A stretch of DNA of 64,000 nucleotides from Ampelomyces quisqualis (Eukaryota > Ascomycota > Dothideomycetes > Pleosporales > Phaeosphaeriaceae). Positions 57,076-64,000 of this stretch are shown in pieces; position 1 is the first letter of the stretch, and each line of letters opens with the position of its first letter. The stretch covers positions 1,456,343-1,520,342 of the forward strand of contig JAGTXZ010000006.1 of assembly GCA_018398575.1 (NCBI GenBank), written 5' to 3'. A program made the translations under genes and the position numbers. The notes under the pieces are model-generated. The model was not told where the DNA came from, ran no database searches, and was given only the letters and a program-made list of their open reading frames with translations.

Positions 57076-57666
57076 GTTGTTTGCCTGCAGGCTGCAAGGG
57101 CTTTTGCCTACAGCTATTTTAATATTAAGTTTAGATTCTATTTAGACGTGTCTAAGAAGTGTACTTATTACACACTCTTAAATAAGAAGTGTTACCTAGT
57201 TCTTCTATATATAGGCTAAGAGTATAATAGCCTCTCTAAGGCCCTTAACTACAGGTTTACTACCTTAGGTAGAGACAAGTCTAATAAGGTAGTATTAGAG
57301 TAGAAGGCTACTATTAAGAAGGCAGCGTTTTAGTTAGCTGCTGTTATATAAGTAAGCACTATATAAGTAGCTAATATAAACAACGCTAACTTGTTAGTTA
57401 GCGCTTATTACTAGAAGAAAGAGCTAGCTAGAGAGGTTAGAGCAATAGCTAAAGAGGTTAGGTTGCTTAAGAGAAGTACAGCTAGGTTAACTAGTGTAGT
57501 TGCTTAGCTAGTAGATATTATAATAGCATTAAGAGCTAATTAGTTAGCAGAGTAAGAGAAGGCGCAAAAGGTAGCGCAAAAGGCTAGTACTTACAGCAAG
57601 TAGAGCTAGAACAGAAGACAACTAGGTAGTGCGTTAGTGTCTACACCTAGGGATTTAAACAATTAA
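57076..57666 (+). pseudogene. Opposite-strand extra ORF inside the Gypsy element
   Basis: On the plus strand a single frame from about 57,076 to the TAA at 57664-57666 reads protein-like with only TAG stops at likely former Gln codons. The first part has a Cys cluster (VSKKCTYYTLLNKKCYLVLL). The second part is a helical Ala, Lys, Arg and Leu-rich segment (ELAREVRAIAKEVRLLKRS) that suggests a coiled coil. Its orientation is opposite to pol and it lies between integrase and the 3' LTR. Some fungal Gypsy elements carry such antisense extra genes. Function is unknown and the copy is dead. Confidence 0.5.
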
Positions 57667-58299
57667 AAACGTTCTACTAGTAGTAATAACAGTCTGCTAT
57701 TAGATCTAATAGAAGAGTAAGACTCCTATTGTTAATAGCTGTTACCTACTAGTGTAGTAGTTGCAATATTAAGTTCTATTTCCCTAATATAATTGTCTTA
57801 TAATACTGTAAGATCTTTAACTCCTTTTTCCTATACTGTAATCTACTTAGCTAACGCTTGTAGAAGTCCTAGCTGTTTTAAATAGCGTTTATTAAATGCT
57901 TGCAACATATATAGAGCGCCTATAAAGTTTAAGGTATTATACTAGGTAGAGTTAGAATTATAGCCTACCTATTTTACACAATACTTTAGGATAGAGCAGT
58001 ATAGCTTACTAGCTAAGAGCTCTTTAACTTTCTATTCTTTAACGCCTTAAATTAGAATACTAAATAGGTTTAGGCTTAGCTAACTAGGCAGGGGGTTATT
58101 AGAGTCTTTACAGAGGACGTCTAGAGTAAATACGTTATAGATCTTAGAACCTTTAGGTAGCTTTAGTTAAAATAAATAGCTAACTTGTTCTAGAACTTTA
58201 AAAGAGCCTTCTTACAATTTAGTAAGTTTGCAACTTAGGCAGGTAATAGATAGGTTTTAGGTTAAGAAGTAAACCTTGTTACCTACTGCCTAATTAACA

Positions 58300-59170
58300 A
58301 GTTAACAATATTTATTTACCTTAGTAGCTATCTATTACTACGCCTTTTCTATATTATTTTTAGCTATACGCTAGGCTATATGCATGCAGGTAGCTAAGCT
58401 TAAAGCATTCTTAACATTTACATCTTTGTGTTTTAAAGGGGATAGTGCTTAATCCTAGCTCTATTATAGTTTAGATCTAAACAAGAGCTAGTACAGCGCT
58501 ATACTAATTGTAGAGTACAGCAGCGTAGCTTAGGCTTAATTAATTATTAGCAAGAAGTTACTCTAGTTATCCTAGTAATAGAATACAAAAGGCTTTAATT
58601 GTTAATTAATATACTTGTTTATAATCTTAGTTTGTCTATTAGTTTATTTATAGTAGGCTGTAAAAAGCTTAAGTTATACTCCTAGGATCTTGCAGAACTT
58701 AGACTAGAATCAGGACACAAACTAGAGTCTGCAGTTAGACACTATACTTTTAGGCGTATAGCTAAATTAGTATACCTATTAGATAAATAAGTAAGCTATT
58801 TCTTAAGCGTTAATTATTTTGTAGCAAGGAATAGAAACAGCTTACTTAGATAAGCAATTAATAACAACTATAATTTAATTATAGCTATAACAATCTGTTA
58901 GAAATGTCTTAAAATCTATACACAAATACTGCATAGGCCTATTAGAAATTAGTAACAGATAGAAGAAACCTTAGGATTAGAGCTGTCTTAGATAGGATCT
59001 TTAACAGGCAACGCAGTTTTGTATATAGCGTTTGCATAAAGCTTCTATACCTTTCTAGTAGTATTACTAAGCTAAGAGCTAATACGTCTTTATAGCACTT
59101 AGGTAGGTAGTAGATACCTAATTATAAGCCTCTCTAATTAGTTAAGTGCACAAGAAGAAATCTCTAGGTA
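58300..59170 (-). pseudogene. Decayed Gypsy integrase
   Basis: On the minus strand from about 59,170 the frame gives VPRDFFLCT then AYN-VSTTYLSAIKTY, then IQNCVAC and a start of the catalytic core (RPMQYLCIDFKTF near 58,910). This is the H2C2 zinc-binding region and first Asp block of retroviral-type integrases. The segment is broken by many TAG/TAA codons. Confidence 0.65.
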
Positions 59171-60109
59171 CATAAAGGCGTAAGTAATAAAGTAGTAGTT
59201 CTTCTTACACATAATACAGCTATAGTAGCTTAAGACGCTCTTTCTTAAAGGAGCAGTAATTCTCTGCTAGTAGGGCTTTAATTAGTTCTAACAAGTTAAG
59301 ATTTAGAGGGGCACTAATAGATTAGACTAAAATAGCTAAAACATTAACCTTTAGCTAGTTACAGACGTAGTTCTAAGCTAGTTTAGAGTTAACTAAGAGG
59401 TTTAGGCGTTTAGGTCCTAGAAGTACATAGGATCTGTTGTCTTGTTAGGCAGCCTTAACTTTGCTAACGTTTTGTTTCCTTTAGCTTAAGATATTAGCTT
59501 GCTTATTAAGCTTGCTAGGCGTGTACTTAATGCGGAAATTAAAAGAGGTAATAATCTCTGCCTATTGTGCTTAACGTGCATTAAGAACCTTAGTAGTTAT
59601 AAAGTATTTTAAGGAGTAGTAATCTAAATACACCTAGATTTAACTCTGTATAGAAGTAAGTTTAGCTCTTTACTTCTTAAACGCTTTTAGAATAGTAAAA
59701 AGTTCTTTGTTATATATTTTCTAATTAAGCTTAGCCCTAGATAGAGCGTAACTATAGAAGGCTATAAGATACTACTTGTTATTAGAGTGTTTCTAAGAGA
59801 GTACTCCTGCTATTACTCTATCTAACGCGTTAGTTTCTAACTTTGTGTTATACTTAGGATAGAAATAAGATAGTATAGGAATAGCTAAGAGTAAAGCTTT
59901 AATCTAACTAAAAGCCTGTTAGCAGTCTGTAGTCTATTTAAATAGTGTAGAAGGACTTTAAAGCTTTATAATTAGTTTAGCTACACAGAAGAAATCCTTA
60001 ATAAATTGTTAATAGAAACTAGCAAAACTAAGAAATAACTTAACGCTAGTAACTGTAGTAGGTTTAGCCTAGTTTTAGAGTGCTTCTACCTTGTTAGAGT
60101 TAACTTTAG

Positions 60110-60690
60110 TGCCCTAGTTTATTAAAACGTAACCTAGATACTTTGTGCAGGTTACATAAAATTTACTCTTCTAAATGTCTACTTAGAGTTCTGTAGTATG
60201 TAGGCGCTCTAGGACCTTTTAGACGTGTTTCTAATGTAAGTTTATATCCTTAGAGTAGATTAGGATGTTATTAAGATATGCAATGCAGAAATTGTTAAGA
60301 TAATTAATTAGTATATTGTTTATATAGTGTTAATACGTAGCTAGCCTATTACACAAGCTAAAAGAGAGAACCTTACACTTATATATACTATAACAGGTCT
60401 AAAAGGTAGTATACTCTTTAGAGTTAAGATCTATATAAATTTTGTTAAAGGCAGCCCTAATATTAAACTTAGTAAAGATCTTAGCTTTAGAGAGGCGTAA
60501 TAGCAACTTATTAATACAAAGAATTAGATAGACGTTCTTGCGCGTAAAGGCGTTAATCTTCTAGTAGTCTATATACATGTGTATATCTCTATTTAGTTTG
60601 TGTACACAAAGGATAGGTAAAGTAAAAGGACTTTAGCTAGCCTTAATAAAACCCTTCTAAAGGTGTTCCTAGACGTAGGCCTTAGTAGCT
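60110..60690 (-). pseudogene. Decayed Gypsy reverse transcriptase
   Basis: The minus strand reads the RT blocks in order: KGFIKAS with SPFTLPILCVHK, the INAFTRKNVYLI block, LSKAKIFTKFNIRAAFNKI, FSLCNRLATY and the active-site region YLNNILIYSKD. In the last, the YxDD aspartates have become Asn (G-to-A changes). It ends near TCTKYLGYVLI. Numerous TAG codons replace Gln or Trp. The enzyme is inactive. Confidence 0.8.
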
Positions 60691-61825
60691 TTAAGCTTCT
60701 TCTAGTTTTGCTTGTACAGGAGACTAAACGCATTTAGTAATAGTTCTTTAAAGATAATCTTATAATTGTACAGATAATAAAGAGGCAATTAATTAGCTAC
60801 TAACTTACTAAATACATCCTAATACTAGGAGTAACAGGTAAGTAATCTCTTATCTAATTAGCTTTAATTGTCTGCGTTGTCCTTAGAGGCAAGGATCCTA
60901 TTAATCTTATAGAGGCTTGTTATAAAGAACTTGTTCTAGGGCTTCTTTATAATAAAGTAAAATGTATTAGTAGAAATAAAAGCTATGTAGGTGCTTAGAG
61001 AAGGTTTAGACTCTAAGTAGTTTTGCTTAGTTAGAGTATAAGGAATCTCTAAGATTTTTTAGGCTAATAGGAGCTTCAAGCATCTCTTAATACAATAAAT
61101 AGAAGAAGAAGAACAGTAAAGACTGTTTTAGATACAATAGTCTTCTTTCTCTTATAGAGCGTTACGTTGTTGCATATTAAGATAGATAGTAGCTAGCACT
61201 ATAGCTTAATATAGAATAGTAGAAATAGAGAGTAAAGGATTGTAGGAACAGGGGTACTTAGATAGCTAAATAAACTGTAACCTATCTATGTCTAATTGAA
61301 TCTTAAATTGTCTTAACTATTAGAGGCTAAGTATACAATTCTAAGACCTAAGATTAAGGATAAGAAATAGACAGTTCAAAATCTTTTGACTATTAATATT
61401 TAAGTGTAGTTAAATATATTAAGTAACTGCAGAAGTAATCTAATTCTTAAAGCTGCGCACCTAAACCTAAAAAGAGAGCTTCTAGATAGGTTAATGTAAA
61501 GCTTTAGAAACAGATAAAACAATTTGTAAATTCAAAAATAGGAAACTTTAAGTACTAGTGTTAACAAGAGTATTAAGGCGTAAACTAATACCCTAGTTAT
61601 AGAAAAGCGTAGGTATAAGAAAATAGAGACTGCAAAACAAATAAGAAAGGTTAAGGTAGAATAAATTGTAACAGCTTAGGCCTAGAGAAGAGTATTCTTC
61701 TAGGCGCTTCTGTTTCCTGTATAATATACCTTCTAGTTAGGTTGCTCTTAAGTATCTTTAAACTTATCTACTTCTACAGCTTTAATCTAACGCACACAGA
61801 GCTTTATACAGTTACTAGAGTAGTG

Positions 61826-61912
61826 TTAGGGTTAGGGTTAGGGTTAGAAGAAGTTGTGTTAGGAAAAGTTAGGGTTAGGTTAGGTTAGGTTAGGTTAGGG
61901 TTAGTTAGGTTA
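61826..61912 (+). repeat. Telomere-type repeats, TTAGGG and TTAGG variants
   Basis: Three TTAGGG units lie at 61826-61843. After an interruption (AAGAAGTTGTGTTAGGAAAAG) there is a run TTAGGG-TTAGG x4-TTAGGG-TTAG-TTAGG from about 61869. The G-rich strand runs left to right, the correct orientation for a right chromosome end. The array is short and partly degenerate. Confidence 0.85.
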
Positions 61913-61913
61913 A

Positions 61914-62495
61914 GAGGGTCTACCTAAACCTCACGCATTTACTAGCTTACCATTACAAAGTAAAGTGTGTTTAAAGTATTTAGTTGGGAGTATTCTAATT
62001 AATATTATAATTCCTGATATCTCTATAGATAACCCTATAGATATCTTTAATGATTTGTTAAAAGATGGAATTCTTTCTGCAAAAGACTGAATGGGTAATA
62101 TAAAACCTATACATCCTTTAATAAAGACTGGATATGACCTATTTAACAACATGAAAGATATAGAAGCTATAGAAATAATAAGAAATGTTTCTAACACTAC
62201 TCAAGGTTTCAAAGGGTATACATTTGTTCCTTGCAAACACCTTTTATTGGAGATGCACTCCAAATTAAATCTATACTCTTCACTACATACTGTATTTTCC
62301 TTTATATTGGCATCTTTAATGTTAATTGTAGGTGTCAATATACACAAAGGAATAGATTTTATTTCTAATATAATAAAGGCATTTAATGATTGAGTTAATT
62401 CAATGATCAGAAAATGTTCTGTTTATTATGATGCTGTTAGAGAATCTATTACCAGTAATAGTAAAAATGACCAGTCCAAACAAACCCCCTTCTAA
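61914..62495 (+). CDS. Mitochondrial-type ORF, 5' end missing, TGA read as Trp
   Basis: With genetic code 4 a single frame runs from the junction (about 61,914) to TAA at 62493-62495, about 193 codons. In-frame TGA codons at 62088-62090 (KD-W-MGN) and 62391-62393 (FND-W-VNS) must be Trp for it to be open. The start is lost at the junction with telomere DNA. Composition is AT-rich with Ile, Asn and Lys and two hydrophobic segments (LHTVFSFILASLMLIVGVNI). The family is not recognised; it could be a mitochondrial plasmid or accessory ORF. Opposite-strand frames are shadows. Confidence 0.6.
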
Positions 62496-62586
62496 AAGGA
62501 AAATATCACAAAAAGGGTCTGATGATGGGGATGAGGGTGAGGATAATTGTAAGAAAAAAAAAAAATAACAGTTTCCACGCAAAAGA

Positions 62587-62589
<3 letters not shown>

Positions 62590-62640
<51 letters not shown>
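62590..62640. repeat. 51-nt poly-T run
   Basis: An uninterrupted run of 51 T, with a 13-A run just before it near 62,556. A run this long in AT-rich mitochondrial DNA is prone to assembly or sequencing error and may mark another false join. Confidence 0.9.
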
Positions 62641-62642
<2 letters not shown>

Positions 62643-63460
62643 GGATATATTTGACTATTGGGGAGCTAATCGAGATCTTACGTTATATTCAAGGGAGAAT
62701 TCTACTATTAAGAACTAACCCCGGATATGGTCAACACGCAATTTACGGTGAGACTCTCTCATTCAATAGACCTAATGTTATTGTTACTTTTGGTCAACTT
62801 ACGCTTTTTATATAAAATAACGGAGAACTGGTCATACATTTTAGTGTTGGTAGGGTGGTTACGCTAAGATCACTGTTATCCGTAAACCATTCAATAAATA
62901 GAGGTGCTAAAGATCATCGATCCCTAAAGGATAGGTTAGGTTTTTCCATCGCTTAACTATATCATGCGAAACTTGAAACTTTTACGGTTGAAGACCCATT
63001 AATCCAAATTGACCGCGTCCAAGAATAGATATCGAACATGTTATAAGATATTTGGAGACTTTAGATCAAAATATGTCTCTATAAAAATACCAGTTAGATC
63101 CATTATATTTTTAACCGGAAAATTGCAAAAGGATATATAGATATTTCTATAACTATTAGGAGGGGGGAGAGTAGACTAATCCACTCTTGGTAAAGCCCTA
63201 AAAAAAAAAATATTAATAAAGAGCATTTCTTTTGCACGCAACAGGTTATTTTATACATATAGAGTTGAATAAACGATTTGACAGGATAGGTGGGTTTTTC
63301 ATTGAAAAGAGAAGATTATTATTCGTTTAAGGGTAGAACAAGATACTTCTAATACCTGAATATAAGTTCAAGTCTTAGATAAGAATTTATAGCTATTTAC
63401 AATGTTAAATCTTTTGAGTTAACAAAGGCAAAAACTGTTTCAGATACGCAAATTTTTAAG
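62641..63460. other. AT-rich mitochondrial-type stretch, mostly non-coding
   Basis: A short plus frame to 62815 (YIQGRILLLRTNPGYGQ, RPNVIVTFGQLTLFI) may be the end of another mitochondrial ORF, family unknown. The rest (62,820-63,460) contains structured-looking G-rich islands that could be rRNA or intron RNA, but no tRNA or rRNA could be assigned with confidence. Confidence 0.4.
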
Positions 63461-63486
63461 TCTAAAACGTAAATAAAAAAAAAAAA

Positions 63487-63956
63487 GGAACTAGATATAA
63501 CCGAGGATTAGTTAATTTAACTATAAAAAACAGCCCGAGTAGTTCACAGTACTTTAAGATTTCTAGACTAAAATTCTTAAATCCATATTTTAAAAGAGCA
63601 TTACACTTATAACATTTGACGATAATATAGTTTTTATTCATTTCTCCAATATTATAAAAACCATAAAACAACAAATAGTAAGTGGTGTAAGATTTGAAGC
63701 ATCTGGTAGATTAACAAGACGTTTAACAGCTATGAGAGCTGTTTTCAAATACAGATATGCAGGTAGTTTAAAAAATATACGTAGTTCATTTAACAATCTA
63801 TCTTCTACTATGTTAAGAGGTTGCGTTAAATCTAACTCAGAGTATACCCTAATAAACTCTAAAACCAGAAATGGAACTTTTGGTTTAAAAGGTTGAGTAA
63901 GTAGCCATAATTTAATGGTACAACTAGATTTATCGCAATTCGTACCTTTATTGTAA
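63487..63956 (+). pseudogene. rps3: 3' part of mitochondrial ribosomal protein S3 (rps3), frameshifted
   Basis: The plus strand from 63606 to the TAA at 63954-63956 reads the conserved C-terminal region of fungal mitochondrial Rps3 (VSGVRFEASGRLTRRLTA, SSTMLRGCVKSNSEYTLINS, RNGTFGLKG-W-VSSHN). TGA at 63894-63896 is read as Trp. The preceding part (63487-63609, NRGLVNLTIKNSPSSSQYF and LNPYFKRALHL) is in another frame, so a single-base shift lies near 63,605. An A-run of 13 just before it may hide a second error. Rps3 is a small-subunit protein, often encoded in mtDNA of ascomycetes. Whether this is a nuclear copy in decay or a sequencing error in true mtDNA cannot be told. Confidence 0.75.
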
Positions 63957-64000
63957 TCCATAAATTACACTATTCTAGCATGTATTTTGATATATCTTAT

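Larger units (their letters stand above)
56409..61825 (-). mobile_element. RIP-decayed Ty3/Gypsy retrotransposon, probably truncated at the 5' end
   Basis: A block over 5 kb long and very rich in TAG, TAA and CTA. Read on the minus strand it shows the pol order reverse transcriptase (about 60,690-60,110), RNase H region and integrase (about 59,170-58,300), then a 3' LTR at 56409-56707. That is Gypsy order. Stops occur chiefly where Gln or Trp codons are expected, and Asp often reads Asn. This is the C-to-T and G-to-A pattern of RIP. The right end meets telomere repeats at 61,826 without a recognisable 5' LTR, so the element may have been broken and healed there. It cannot be active. Confidence 0.8.

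Noticed and set aside
57000..61700. tRNA, CRISPR or rRNA in the AT-rich block
   Set aside because: No B-box-like TTCGA context, no regularly spaced direct repeats and no rRNA landmarks; the block reads as a decayed Gypsy element.
61931..62197. Minus frame MLETFLIISIASISF in the mitochondrial block
   Set aside because: The opposite strand gives a longer frame under code 4 with better composition; this one is its shadow.

Overview
The window is nuclear DNA of a filamentous ascomycete, most likely a Dothideomycete of the Pleosporales. The evidence is short GT-AG introns of about 46-110 bp with CTAAC/CTGAC-type branch sites, fungal protein families (CWC2, FAP7, WAPL, ELF1, URC1, Zn2Cys6, HET), C-to-T decay that looks like repeat-induced point mutation (RIP), and TTAGGG telomere units. 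The species and class are inferred from protein style only.

Region 1 (about 0.6-33.6 kb) is gene-dense and ordinary. In order it holds a GPH/sucrose-type sugar transporter, NAP1 histone chaperone, FAP7 adenylate kinase, HAM1 ITP pyrophosphatase (-), a P450-like protein without a heme-cysteine motif, ribosomal protein S1/eS1 (-), a small unknown protein (-), URC1 uracil-catabolism GTP cyclohydrolase-like enzyme (-), ELF1, uracil phosphoribosyltransferase (-), WAPL, Rheb GTPase, seryl-tRNA synthetase, eRF1 (-), an AVT1-type vacuolar amino acid transporter and prephenate dehydratase. URC1 and the uracil phosphoribosyltransferase lie about 1.4 kb apart with only ELF1 between them, which suggests a small pyrimidine-catabolism neighbourhood. 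The eRF1/AVT1 divergent promoter carries a 16-bp minisatellite derived from CACGTG elements.

Region 2 (33.6-37.2 kb) is a repeat island. An intact Zn2Cys6 zinc-cluster coding stretch runs into three tandem 140-bp AT-rich repeats that are mutated to different degrees.

Region 3 (37.2-49.6 kb) returns to ordinary genes: a two-hotdog HTD2-like dehydratase, a ZUP1/C78 peptidase, an unknown Ser/Pro-rich protein, CWC2, a short-chain dehydrogenase and a seven-exon hybrid histidine kinase.

Region 4 (49.6-61.8 kb) is subtelomeric. It has a HET-domain pseudogene and a signal-peptide protein gene destroyed by CAG/CAA-to-stop changes. It also has one intact gene, a secreted alpha-lytic/streptogrisin-type serine protease with prodomain. 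A 26-bp minisatellite follows, and then a heavily RIP-decayed Ty3/Gypsy retrotransposon on the minus strand, with 3' LTR, polypurine tract, integrase, reverse transcriptase and an opposite-strand extra ORF.

Region 5 (61.8-64 kb): TTAGGG/TTAGG telomere-type repeats at 61,826-61,912 point outward to the right, as expected at a right chromosome end. They are followed directly by AT-rich mitochondrial-type DNA: an ORF that needs TGA=Trp, a 51-nt poly-T run, and the 3' part of mitochondrial rps3 with a frameshift. This is either a mitochondrial insertion at the telomere or, more simply, an assembly chimera. The telomere-mitochondrial junction and the surrounding decayed island are the most notable parts of the window.
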